DNA from: JALUZX01 sp964561605
Lineage (GTDB): Bacteria; Planctomycetota; UBA1135; JALUZX01
Assembly: GCA_964561605.1 (NCBI GenBank)
Contig: CAZLQD010000013.1
Coordinates: forward strand, 1-64,000
Length of the DNA: 64,000 nt
Direction of reading: 5' to 3'
Both the position numbers and the translations under genes were made by a program. Below are positions 18,103 through 26,616 of this stretch, piece by piece. How positions within the stretch are numbered: position 1 is the first letter of the stretch; every line of letters starts with the position of its first letter. Below the pieces are notes generated by a model that saw only the letters and a list, made by a program, of their open reading frames with translations, was not told the DNA's origin and made no database searches.

Positions 18103-18179
18103 AGGGATCCACCCCGGTCTCCCGGGTCCAGGGGAAAGGGGGAACATACGCCCCCCGGCCGGAGAAACAAGGCCCCCCC

Positions 18180-20294
18180 TCAGGAAGATCGGGGAAGTGT
18201 CTCATCGGGATACACGTCCTGGAAGGGAATCTCCATCCGCATCCCCCCCTCCAGGAGGACCAGGACCTTTCCTTTCTTCCGGTCCACCTTCTCCACGGGC
18301 CCCCGGAACCTGAAGCGGGGCACCCTCACCGTGTCCCCCCGCTTCAAGGACCTGAGGAAACGCTCCCTCTGCTCTGCCAGGGGGGACCAGTCCAGGAGGG
18401 ACTCCAGGGCCTTCTTCAGCTCCTGGGCCCGCTTCCCGTGGGTGCCCGGCGCCTGGAGGAGGGGCTTGAGAAGCTCCAGGAGGTCCTCCCTGGCCTTGCG
18501 CAGGGACGACTCGGCCCGGTGCTCGGCCTCCCGCTCCAGGGCCCGGGCCCGCTCCTCCAGGGCCCGGGCCTTCTCCTCCAGCTCACGTATCCTCTCGCCT
18601 GCGGCCCGTTCCATCTCCCGGGCCTTCTCCCTGTGGGACTCGGCGGCCAGGCGGGCCTCCTGGAGCTTCTCCACCAGGACCTCCATCCCCCCTTGGGGTT
18701 TCTCCAGCATGGACTCGGCCTGGCGGGCCACCTCCTCGGGAATGCCCGTCGCCCTGGCGATGGCGATGGCGTTGGACGTGCCGGGAAGGCCGATGTGGAG
18801 GCGGTAGAGGGGCTTCAAGGTGGCCGGATCGAATTCCACGGCGCCGTTCATGGCCCGGGGATGGTGGAGGGCGAAGGTCTTGAGGACCCCCAAGTGGGTC
18901 GTGGCCAGGACCTTCACGCCCCGGCGGGAGAGCTCTTCCAGGACGGCGTAACCCAGGGCCCCGCCTTCGGCGGGATCCGTCCCGGCCCCCAGCTCGTCCA
19001 GGAGGGCCAGGGAGCGGGGCGTGGCCTCCCGGAGGATACGGACGATCCGCTTCATGTGGGCGCTGAAAGTGGAAAGGTTCTGGACGATCTCCTGCTCGTC
19101 CCCTATGTCGGCGAAGACCCCGTCCAGGAAGGGGACCCGGGCGGTCTCTGCGAAGACGGGCAAGCCCGAAAGAGCCATGAGGCACAGGAGGCCCACGCAT
19201 TTCAGGGCGACCGTCTTCCCCCCCGTGTTGGGCCCCGTCACCACCAGGCAGTCGAAGGCCCCGCCCAGTTCCAGGTCGAGGGGAACCACCACCCGCCTTC
19301 CTCCCTCCTCCCGGGCCGCCTTCACCAGGAGCGGATGCCGGGCCCCCTGGACCACCAGGGGCCAATCGGGGGTGACCTGGGGGACCGCAAGCCCCCAATC
19401 CAGGGCCGCCCGGGCCAGGCCGTGGACATGGTCGAAGAGGCCGAGCCCCTCGTGGGATTCGAGGATTTCTTTCTTCCGCAACACCACGTCGCGGGTCAAC
19501 TCGGCCAGGATCCGGCGGATCTCGGCCTCCTCGCCGGCCCTGGCGTCGGCCAGCTTGTTGGCCAGGGCGGTCACCTCCTGGGGCTCGACGAAGGCCGTCT
19601 GGCCCGACTGGGAGCGGTCGTGGAGGATGCCCGGTATGCGGCGGACGTGTTCGGACTTCACCTGGAGGACGGGCCTTCCGCCCCGCCAGGAGACCTGGGT
19701 GGTCTGGAGCCACCGGGTGATCTTCTTGTCCCGCAGGAGCCGGCGAAGGACCGAGTCCAGCCTGGCCTTCGCCTCGGCCAGGTCCGCCCGGATCCCCACG
19801 AGTCTCGGGCTCGCGCTGTCCAGGACCTGCCCCCGCTCGTCCACGATGGACTCCATCTTCTCCCTCAGGTCGGAGAGGTCGGGAAGGAGCCCTCCCAGGG
19901 AACCCAGGTGAGGTCTCTCCCCGCCGTGGGTCTCGAGGAACTTCTTCACCCGGGCCAGGGCTCCCAGGTGGACCAGGAGTTCCCCCATGTCCTTCGCGTT
20001 GGGAAGCCTCCCGCCCGAGGCCATGCTCTCCAGCCAGGCCCGGCAATCCCTGAAACCCGTAAGGGGGGCGCGGCCGCCTTCCTCTAGGAAGGCCTTCATC
20101 TCCGAGAGCCTTCCCAGGGCGGTCCCGATCTCCTCCAGGGATGCCAGGGGCACGGAGGCCTCCAGCCTGGCCAGCCCGAGGGGGGAGGTCATGTAGGGCC
20201 GAAACAGGGGAAGGACCCGGGAGAACTCCAAGGCCTCCAGGTCGTAGAACCCCCGGCGGCCCCCCCGCCGGCGCCTTTCCTTTTCCGCCGCCAC
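18180..20294 (-). CDS. mutS2: MutS2 family ATPase lacking the Smr domain
   Basis: MutS-like ATPase; in other bacteria MutS2 acts on recombination intermediates or on collided ribosomes. 704 residues from a GTG at 20294, chosen because GGAGG lies nine bases upstream and the family N-terminus (FYDLEALEFSRVLPL) follows at once; the stop codon of the preceding gene is four bases away. The MutS III domain is followed by Walker A VVTGPNTGGKT (near 353-361), Walker B LLDELGAGTDP (near 430) and a long Arg/Glu coiled coil. The protein ends shortly after a KOW-like segment (RGPVEKVDRKKGKV) with no Smr endonuclease domain, making it roughly 80 residues shorter than typical MutS2. The bases beyond the stop do not encode Smr in another frame. 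Confidence 0.9.
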   Translation of the reverse strand: MAAEKERRRRGGRRGFYDLEALEFSRVLPLFRPYMTSPLGLARLEASVPLASLEEIGTALGRLSEMKAFLEEGGRAPLTGFRDCRAWLESMASGGRLPNAKDMGELLVHLGALARVKKFLETHGGERPHLGSLGGLLPDLSDLREKMESIVDERGQVLDSASPRLVGIRADLAEAKARLDSVLRRLLRDKKITRWLQTTQVSWRGGRPVLQVKSEHVRRIPGILHDRSQSGQTAFVEPQEVTALANKLADARAGEEAEIRRILAELTRDVVLRKKEILESHEGLGLFDHVHGLARAALDWGLAVPQVTPDWPLVVQGARHPLLVKAAREEGGRRVVVPLDLELGGAFDCLVVTGPNTGGKTVALKCVGLLCLMALSGLPVFAETARVPFLDGVFADIGDEQEIVQNLSTFSAHMKRIVRILREATPRSLALLDELGAGTDPAEGGALGYAVLEELSRRGVKVLATTHLGVLKTFALHHPRAMNGAVEFDPATLKPLYRLHIGLPGTSNAIAIARATGIPEEVARQAESMLEKPQGGMEVLVEKLQEARLAAESHREKAREMERAAGERIRELEEKARALEERARALEREAEHRAESSLRKAREDLLELLKPLLQAPGTHGKRAQELKKALESLLDWSPLAEQRERFLRSLKRGDTVRVPRFRFRGPVEKVDRKKGKVLVLLEGGMRMEIPFQDVYPDETLPRSS

Positions 20295-20298
20295 GTCT

Positions 20299-21297
20299 TC
20301 AAGCCTCCAGGAGGGTCTCCGGTGGAAGGAGGGAGAGCACTTCCATCCCGGGCCGGGCCACTTCCCGGTAGATGCCCAGGATCGTCTCCGGGTCCATCCT
20401 CTCCAGGTCGGACTTCCGGACCAGGACGAACATGCCCCCCAGGTCGGCTCCTCCGGGGCTGACCAGGAGGCGCTCCGGGTCCTCCCGGAAGTAGCAGGCG
20501 GGCCTGTGGGCCTTCCTGGGGAAGAGGCCCACCCTCCAGGAGCCGTCATGGAAGGTCCCCAGGAGATTCAGGTCGGGCTCGGCCCATCCGTCGGAAGGAT
20601 CCCCCTCCCCGCCTCCCAGGAGGCCGAGGGCCCTTTCCAGGACGGCCAGGAGGGCCTCCCTGTCTTCCCCGGAGAGCCTGAGCATACCCCGTTCCAGGGA
20701 ATCCAGGATCTCCAGGCGGACCGGGCCGGACCGGGACGAGGCGAGGACCCCCGAAGCGGGGGGCTCCCGGGGAAGGAGGATCTCCCTCTCCACGGGGAGG
20801 GCCCCCCGGGTATAGGCCTGGAAGTGGAAGTGGTCCGGCGCCGAGGCGCCCGAGCGGGGTCCGTTGTAGAAGAGGGAGAGGCCCGGGGAGAACTCCCTCG
20901 CCAGGTCCAGGAAGGCCCCCAGGCGGCGGGAGAGGTGCTCCCTGCCGTGACGGGCCAGGGTCACGGTGAAGTGGTGGCGGAAGAGGGGGGCCGGGTTGGC
21001 CAGGATCCACCACTCCCCTCTCCACTCCAGGGCCTCCTGCTCGGGCGGGCGGTTTTCGGCGCAGAGGAAACAGGGCCTCCTCTCCACCGAGGCGGGATCC
21101 ACCTTGGCCTTGTTGCTGGCCGCCCGTGCCTGGTTGCACTGGGCCTCGACGGTCCATCCCCGGACGTTCCAGGTGCGGCGGAGGGCCCGGGAGAGGTGTT
21201 CGTGTCCCCGGGCCAGGGCCGGCCAGGCCGCGAGCTGGGCCTCCTGGAGGGCCAGGGCCCGCTCCCAGAGGGGGCGGGAGGAGGGATCAGCCGCCAT
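20299..21297 (-). CDS. DUF4922 / GalT-HIT-like nucleotidyltransferase family protein
   Basis: 332 residues. A Cys pair CFLC (76-79), an NPAPLFRHHFTV segment (about 101-112) and a GASAPDHFHFQAY motif (about 150-162) resemble the HxHxQ active site of the galactose-1-phosphate uridylyltransferase / Ap4A phosphorylase branch of the HIT superfamily. I recognise this as the DUF4922 type; no substrate is established. The ATG at 21297 overlaps the end of the upstream glycosyltransferase gene by 11 bases, and mutS2 starts four bases after its stop, so the three form one operon. A role in nucleotide-sugar or dinucleotide metabolism is inference from the fold. Confidence 0.7.
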   Translation of the reverse strand: MAADPSSRPLWERALALQEAQLAAWPALARGHEHLSRALRRTWNVRGWTVEAQCNQARAASNKAKVDPASVERRPCFLCAENRPPEQEALEWRGEWWILANPAPLFRHHFTVTLARHGREHLSRRLGAFLDLAREFSPGLSLFYNGPRSGASAPDHFHFQAYTRGALPVEREILLPREPPASGVLASSRSGPVRLEILDSLERGMLRLSGEDREALLAVLERALGLLGGGEGDPSDGWAEPDLNLLGTFHDGSWRVGLFPRKAHRPACYFREDPERLLVSPGGADLGGMFVLVRKSDLERMDPETILGIYREVARPGMEVLSLLPPETLLEA

Positions 21298-22714
21298 GGG
21301 CGTTCCGCCTCCTTCGGGCCCGGATCTCCTCCGTCCTGAGGCCGTCCTTGTAGAAGTGCTTGGCCGAGAGGTCCGCCGGGTCCAGGTCGGCGTCGGAGTT
21401 CCCCTCCCAGCGCCGGCAGAGGTAGACGGGCTCCCAAATACGGCCGATCCAATACTCGCGGGAGACTTTCAGGGCCATGGCGTAGTCCTCGCCGTAGCTC
21501 ACGTCCGGGAAGCCCAGGGAGGAGGCCACGGCCCTGGCGAAGGCCCTGGGGGCGCCGACCCCGTGGACCCGCAGGAGGTTGTTTGGGCCGTTCTCGTCGG
21601 TCCACTCCCGGTGGTCCACGACGCCCGGCGGGATCTCCCTCCCCTCCATGTCCACCAGGCGGTAGGCCCCCACCACCATGGCGTAGGGACCTTCCCGGAG
21701 CTTGTCCACCATGCGCTGAAGAGTGTGCTCGTCGGCGTAGACGTCGTCGCTGTCGAGCTGGACGGCGAAGGTCCCGCAAAGGGGGGACGCCAAGGCCAGG
21801 TTCCAGCACCCTCCGATCCCCAGGCCTTCCCGGGGAGGCACGACGGGGACGACCCTTTCGTCCCGGGCGGCGGCATCCTTGAGGATCTCCCCGCCGCCGT
21901 CGGTGGAGAAGTTGTCCACCGCCAGGACGTTGAAGGGGAAATCCGTCTCCTGGGAGAGGGCGCTCTCCAGGGCGTCCCCTATGGTGCGGGCCCGGTTCCG
22001 GAAGGGGATGACCACCGAGGCCGTCACGGGCCGGTCCTCTTCGATCTCCCCGGGTGAGAGGGTCCTGCCCGGGCAGGGAATCCATGCGCCGGTCCGCTTG
22101 AGCCAGGCCGTGGCCGCCTCTTCCCGTTCCTTCTGGAGGAGCCGGGCCCGGGGAGAGACGTAGTCGAACTGCTTCCTGCCCGAGGCCCGGGTGTCGAGGA
22201 TCCGCTCCTCCGAAAGGACCCGCGGAACCCGGCGGGGCAGGGAGAACTGGGAGATCCTGAGCCTCAGGTCGTAGAGCCCCGAACGGGTGGTGGGCAGGAG
22301 GGAGCCCGTTTCGGCCAGGGCCCGGCGGGCCGCCTCGACCCGGATCAGGGAGAAAGGGCCGAAGTCGAAGTCGTCCCGGATGCTCCCCTCCTGGTAGTCG
22401 CAAAGAGGCCGCTCCCTGGGGCCGGCCTCCCGCAGGTCCCGGCAGTCGCCGTAGACCCAGGCGGCCCCCCTCTCCTCTCCGGCGGCCAGGAGAGCCTCCA
22501 GGCCCCCGGAGAGGAAGTCGGCCCTGTAAGGGGCGTGGCACCAGAGGATCCAGGGGGACTTCACCCGCCGGATCACCTCTTCCACCTGGCGGCCCGACTC
22601 CCCTTCCCCGGCGGGGAGGGGCAGAAGTTCCCCCACCAAGGGATGTCCCGCCGGGGGAGGGGGTGTCCCTCCGGCAGCCCCTTCGGGAAAGACCCAGGCC
22701 AGAGCGATCTTCAC
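21287..22714 (-). CDS. Family 2 glycosyltransferase with an extra N-terminal GT-like half
   Basis: 475 residues from a GTG at 22714, preceded by a strong AGGAGA. The C-terminal half (from about residue 229) is a standard GT-A glycosyltransferase: VVIPFRNRARTIGDALESAL, AVDNFSTDGGGE and the metal-binding QLDSDD near residue 317. The N-terminal half also carries glycosyltransferase-like phrases (WVYGDCRDL, DYQEGSIRDDFDFGP), suggesting a degenerate or duplicated domain. No signal peptide or membrane segment is evident, so it is probably cytoplasmic. It overlaps the DUF4922 gene by 11 bases. The acceptor is unknown. Confidence 0.75.
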   Translation of the reverse strand: MKIALAWVFPEGAAGGTPPPPAGHPLVGELLPLPAGEGESGRQVEEVIRRVKSPWILWCHAPYRADFLSGGLEALLAAGEERGAAWVYGDCRDLREAGPRERPLCDYQEGSIRDDFDFGPFSLIRVEAARRALAETGSLLPTTRSGLYDLRLRISQFSLPRRVPRVLSEERILDTRASGRKQFDYVSPRARLLQKEREEAATAWLKRTGAWIPCPGRTLSPGEIEEDRPVTASVVIPFRNRARTIGDALESALSQETDFPFNVLAVDNFSTDGGGEILKDAAARDERVVPVVPPREGLGIGGCWNLALASPLCGTFAVQLDSDDVYADEHTLQRMVDKLREGPYAMVVGAYRLVDMEGREIPPGVVDHREWTDENGPNNLLRVHGVGAPRAFARAVASSLGFPDVSYGEDYAMALKVSREYWIGRIWEPVYLCRRWEGNSDADLDPADLSAKHFYKDGLRTEEIRARRRRNAHGG

Positions 22715-22905
22715 GGGTGGTCTCCTTTCCGCGGGACCCTTCCCCTTTCAGGCCGGAAAGCCTACCAGGGACCGGCGGCGGGAGGAACACGGCCCCCTCC
22801 CTGCCGGGCTCCCCCCCGCCGGGCCGAGGGATCTTCCTTTCCCGGCCCGGAGGGACGGATAGAATCGAACCGCCCCTCGAACCCCAATCCCAGGAGAGGA
22901 TCTCA

Positions 22906-24288
22906 ATGGACCCAGCCACCTACGCAGCCCGGCGGAAAGCCTTGCGGGAGGCCCTTCCCCAAGGGGTGATCCTCCTTCCCTCGGCGCCGGAAGCCTCCCG
23001 GAACTACCCGGCCAACGTCTATCCCTACCGGCAGGACTCCCACTTTCTCTATTACACCGGCCTGGACTTCCCCGGCCCGGTCCTGGCCATCCTTCCGGGA
23101 GGAAAGGAGGTCCTCTTCGCCCGGGAGCAGACCGACGAGGACCGGGTGTGGCTGGGCCCCCAACCTTCCGTGGCGGAAAGGGCGGAGAAGGCGGCCCTCA
23201 ACCAGGTCCTTCCCCTGGAGAAACTCGAGGAAGAGGCCCGGGAGTGGAGAGAGAAGGGCCTGGCGATCCACTTCCTCCCCCCCTACCGGGGGGGACAGGT
23301 TCTCTTCCTTCACCGGTTGCTCGGGATGCCCCCCGGGGAGGTCCGGGAAGGCTGGTCCCGGGAACTGGCCAGGGCCGTGGCGGCCCAGCGCTCGAGGAAG
23401 AGCCCCGAGGAGGTCGCCCAGATCGAGGAGGCCCTGGCGGTCACGCGGACCATGTACCAGACGGCCTTCCGCATCACCCGGCCCGGGCTTCGCGAGGCCC
23501 AGGTGGCGGGGGCCCTCCAGGGGGCCGCCCTGGCCCAGGAACGGCAACAATCCTTTCCTCCCATCATCTCGGTGAGGGGGGAGATCCTCCACTGCATGGG
23601 CTATTCGAACCTCATGGAGGAAGGAAACCTCCTGGTCGTGGACAGCGGAGCCGAATCCCCCCTCTACTACGCCTCGGACGTGACCCGGACACTACCCGTT
23701 TCGGGGAAGTTCGATTCCAGGCAGAGGGAGATCTACGAGATCGTCCTTTCCGCCCAGAAGGCGGCCATCGAGAAGGCCTCCCCCCGGGTGACCAACAAGG
23801 AACTCCACATGCTCGCCTCCCGGGTCATCGCCGCCGGCCTCAAGGACGCGGGGATCATGAAAGGGGATCCCGAGGAGGCCGTTGCCCGGGGTGCCCACGC
23901 TCTCTTCTTCCCCCACGGACTGGGCCACATGCTCGGCCTGGACGTCCACGACATGGAGGACCTGGGCGAGGACATCGTGGGTTATGGTGAGGGGCAGGAG
24001 CGGTCGTCCCAGTTCGGCCTGTGCTACCTGAGGCTCGCAAAGAAGCTGGAGCCGGGTTTCGTCCTCACCGTGGAGCCCGGGATCTACTTCATCCCGGCCC
24101 TGATCGAACAATGGGAGGCCCAAGGGAAATTCAAGGACTTCATCGATTACGGAAAAGCAAAAGAATACCTCCGTTTCGGCGGAATCCGGATCGAGGACGA
24201 CATCCTGATCACCGAAACCGGATGCCGGGTCCTCAGCGATGGCATCCCCAAGGAGCCCGGCGAGGTGGAAGAAGCCATGCGGGGTTGA
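22906..24288 (+). CDS. pepP: Xaa-Pro aminopeptidase (M24B family)
   Basis: Metallopeptidase removing N-terminal residues before proline; 460 residues. The N-terminal AMP_N domain (to about residue 160) is followed by the pita-bread M24 domain. Metal ligands are visible as VVDSGAE (first Asp), YASDVTRT (second Asp), FFPHGLGHMLG (His), LTVEPGIYF (Glu) and RIEDDILIT (Glu). The ATG at 22906 is chosen because AGGAGAGG sits just upstream and the longer upstream frame lacks family sequence. It is the first gene of a plus-strand run with the CBS-like gene (14 bases later) and birA, and is divergent from the glycosyltransferase operon. Confidence 0.92.
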   Translation: MDPATYAARRKALREALPQGVILLPSAPEASRNYPANVYPYRQDSHFLYYTGLDFPGPVLAILPGGKEVLFAREQTDEDRVWLGPQPSVAERAEKAALNQVLPLEKLEEEAREWREKGLAIHFLPPYRGGQVLFLHRLLGMPPGEVREGWSRELARAVAAQRSRKSPEEVAQIEEALAVTRTMYQTAFRITRPGLREAQVAGALQGAALAQERQQSFPPIISVRGEILHCMGYSNLMEEGNLLVVDSGAESPLYYASDVTRTLPVSGKFDSRQREIYEIVLSAQKAAIEKASPRVTNKELHMLASRVIAAGLKDAGIMKGDPEEAVARGAHALFFPHGLGHMLGLDVHDMEDLGEDIVGYGEGQERSSQFGLCYLRLAKKLEPGFVLTVEPGIYFIPALIEQWEAQGKFKDFIDYGKAKEYLRFGGIRIEDDILITETGCRVLSDGIPKEPGEVEEAMRG

Positions 24289-24301
24289 AGGAGTGGAACC
24301 C

Positions 24302-25702
24302 ATGGAAGACGGCAGCGTGAAGCGGGAATCCGTCCTGGACTCCATCCTCGGCGCGGGAAGGCCCACACCGGTGGTGCGCCTCTCCAGCAGGGTGACCCGA
24401 GGCCTCGATTCCGAGGTCCTGGTGAAGGTCGAGTCTTTCCTCCCCTCGGGGACTTCGGCCGACCGGATCGCCGGGGCTCTTGCGGACGAGGCACTGGAGC
24501 GTGAGGGCGCCCCCCCCACCTCCACCCTTGTCGTGCCGGCCCCCTCGGGAAACCTGGGGCTCGCCATGGCCTTGGCGGCGGCCGTGCGGGGGCACAGGCT
24601 CATCGTCACCGTGCCCGACCGGATCAGCCCTGAGAAGGTAGAAGTGATGAAGGCTCTCGGCGCCAAGGTGAAGCTCTGCCCAGCCTCGGTCCCCGCCGAC
24701 CACCCCGACTCCTACCTGTCCAGGGCGGGCGAACTGGCCGGCGAAGTGCCCGGTGCGGTGCTCGTGGATCCCGCCCTTTCCGACGCCGTCCCCGCGGCCC
24801 AGGCCGAAACCACGGGGAGGGAGATCTTCGCCCAGCTCGGTGGAAGGCTGGAGGCCCTGGTCGTTCCCCTGGAAAGCGGCGCCACCGTGACGGGACTGGG
24901 CCGATACCTGAAAGAGCGGATTCCCGGGCTGAAGGTGTTCGGCGCCGAACCGGAGGGTTCCATCTACCGGGATTTCGTGAAGCTCGGGAGGGTCGGGAAG
25001 GCCGGAACCACTCTCGTCGAGGGGGCCGGGGCGGAGAAGATCCCCGGGACGCTGGACACCTCGGTGCTGGACGACGTGATCCAGGTGAGCGATCCCGTCG
25101 CCTTGAGGACCGCGAGAAAACTGGCGCGCCAGGAGGGAATCCTGACGGGAGGGGCCGGGGGGCTCGCAGTGGCGGCGGCCCTGGAAGCCGGGGCCGACTT
25201 TCCCCCCGGGACCAGGATCCTGGCCCTCCTGCCCGACACCGGGCTCTATTACGTCTCCCGCATCTACAACGAGGCGTGGATGCAGGCCAACCAGATCCTG
25301 GGCGGAACGGCCGACAGGACCCTTTTCGACGTCCTCTCCTCCAAGAAGGACGACCCCGGCGCCCTGATCTCCATCAGCCCCGACGAACCCCTGGCCGAGG
25401 CCATCGCCAAGATGAAGCGCCACACCATCTCCCAGCTCCCCGTTCTCGCCCGGGAAGGGACCCCCGTGGGGTCTCTTTGGGAAGCCATGGTGATCGACAT
25501 CCTGGTCCAGGGGAAGGACACCCACGCCATCACCGTGCGGGAGGTCATGGCCGAACCCTTCCCCATCATGGAGATGGAGACGCCCGTCACCGAGGCGATC
25601 CGGCAGTTCGGACCCCGAGTCCCGGCCATCCTGGTGCGGCGCAGGGACGGGACCTTCGCCATCATCACCAAGCACGACCTCCTCCAGGGCCTCACGGCCT
25701 GA
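24302..25702 (+). CDS. Cystathionine beta-synthase-like protein without the PLP lysine
   Basis: 466 residues with the layout of bacterial cystathionine beta-synthases: a fold-type II PLP domain (about 1-330) and two C-terminal CBS domains (about 340-466). The lysine that forms the Schiff base, normally in GSxKDR, is replaced: the segment reads PSGTSADRIA with A53. The phosphate loop is also changed (APSGNLG instead of TSGNTG), and the usual GTGG(T) loop reads LESGATVTG. The rest of the fold is well kept, ending LLPDTGLYYVSRIYNEAWM before the CBS pair. The reading frame is clean, so it is not a decayed pseudogene. Likely a non-catalytic ligand sensor or regulatory homologue. GAAGGAG precedes the ATG at 24302; birA follows after four bases. 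Confidence 0.85.
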   Translation: MEDGSVKRESVLDSILGAGRPTPVVRLSSRVTRGLDSEVLVKVESFLPSGTSADRIAGALADEALEREGAPPTSTLVVPAPSGNLGLAMALAAAVRGHRLIVTVPDRISPEKVEVMKALGAKVKLCPASVPADHPDSYLSRAGELAGEVPGAVLVDPALSDAVPAAQAETTGREIFAQLGGRLEALVVPLESGATVTGLGRYLKERIPGLKVFGAEPEGSIYRDFVKLGRVGKAGTTLVEGAGAEKIPGTLDTSVLDDVIQVSDPVALRTARKLARQEGILTGGAGGLAVAAALEAGADFPPGTRILALLPDTGLYYVSRIYNEAWMQANQILGGTADRTLFDVLSSKKDDPGALISISPDEPLAEAIAKMKRHTISQLPVLAREGTPVGSLWEAMVIDILVQGKDTHAITVREVMAEPFPIMEMETPVTEAIRQFGPRVPAILVRRRDGTFAIITKHDLLQGLTA

Positions 25703-25706
25703 TTCC

Positions 25707-26447
25707 ATGTTCCCCGTAATCAGATACGAGGTGGTGGATTCCACGAACCTGGAGGCTCGAAGGATCTGGGAGGAGGGGCGGGGGCCGGACAGGGGATTCT
25801 ACGTCGTGGCCGCCACCCAGACCGCCGGAAGGGGAAGGATGGGAAGGGAGTGGAAGAGTCCCGAGGGGGGGCTCTGGTTCACCCTGGCCCGTTCCGTCGG
25901 CAGGGACCCCAGGCGCTACCAGGGTGTCTCCCTGGCGGCGGGCCTGGCCGTCGCCCGGACCCTGGAAAAGGAGCTTGATATCCGCTGTTCTGTAAAATGG
26001 CCCAACGACCTTCTGGCGGGAAGCCGTAAATTCTGCGGGATCCTTTGCGAGATGCAGTTCGGCCCGCCGGAGCCTCTCCTCCTGGTGGGGGTCGGGATCA
26101 ACGCAAATTTCCCTTCCGCCCTCCTCGGGGAGGATCTCCTCCACCCCGCCGTCACACTCATGGAGGTGGCGGGCCGGGAGATCGACATAGAGAAACTTCT
26201 CAGGGCCCTGGGACCGGAACTGGAAGAAGTCCTGGACCGGGTGGAGAGAGGAGGCCTGGGCACAATCCTTCCCTCCTTGCGTGAGAGGCTGGCTTTCCTG
26301 GGAGAGGAAGTGGAGATCCACCTTCCAAGGGGGGAGAAGAGGAAAGGGCGTTTCGCCGGAATCGACACGCTGGGCCGGGCCCTCCTGGATACGGCCACGG
26401 GGAGGGAGGCCCATCTTTCGGGAGACCTTCGGCCCGCCTGGATGTAA
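25707..26447 (+). CDS. birA: Biotin-[acetyl-CoA-carboxylase] ligase
   Basis: Attaches biotin to carboxylase carrier domains through biotinyl-AMP. 246 residues: STNLEA near the N-terminus, the ATP/biotin loop QTAGRGRMGREW (about 38-49), KWPNDLLAG and VGVGINANF. There is no N-terminal winged-helix domain, so unlike E. coli BirA it should not repress transcription itself (group I ligase). The C-terminal SH3-like cap is present (EEVEIHLPRGEKRKGRF). Starts four bases after the CBS-like gene. Confidence 0.93.
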   Translation: MFPVIRYEVVDSTNLEARRIWEEGRGPDRGFYVVAATQTAGRGRMGREWKSPEGGLWFTLARSVGRDPRRYQGVSLAAGLAVARTLEKELDIRCSVKWPNDLLAGSRKFCGILCEMQFGPPEPLLLVGVGINANFPSALLGEDLLHPAVTLMEVAGREIDIEKLLRALGPELEEVLDRVERGGLGTILPSLRERLAFLGEEVEIHLPRGEKRKGRFAGIDTLGRALLDTATGREAHLSGDLRPAWM

Positions 26448-26616
26448 CCCCCCTTGCCGATTCGGAGAACGGAGAGACAATCAAGTTCCTTTCAGGGACG
26501 TTTGGTTCTTTCCGCCCGAACGAAGCCGGCCGGCCTACCGTCCTCCCATCTCGGTCCGCCGGCAATACGCTCCGCGGGGACCTTTCGTCCGGGAATCCAG
26601 AAAGAAGGAGGGCTTC

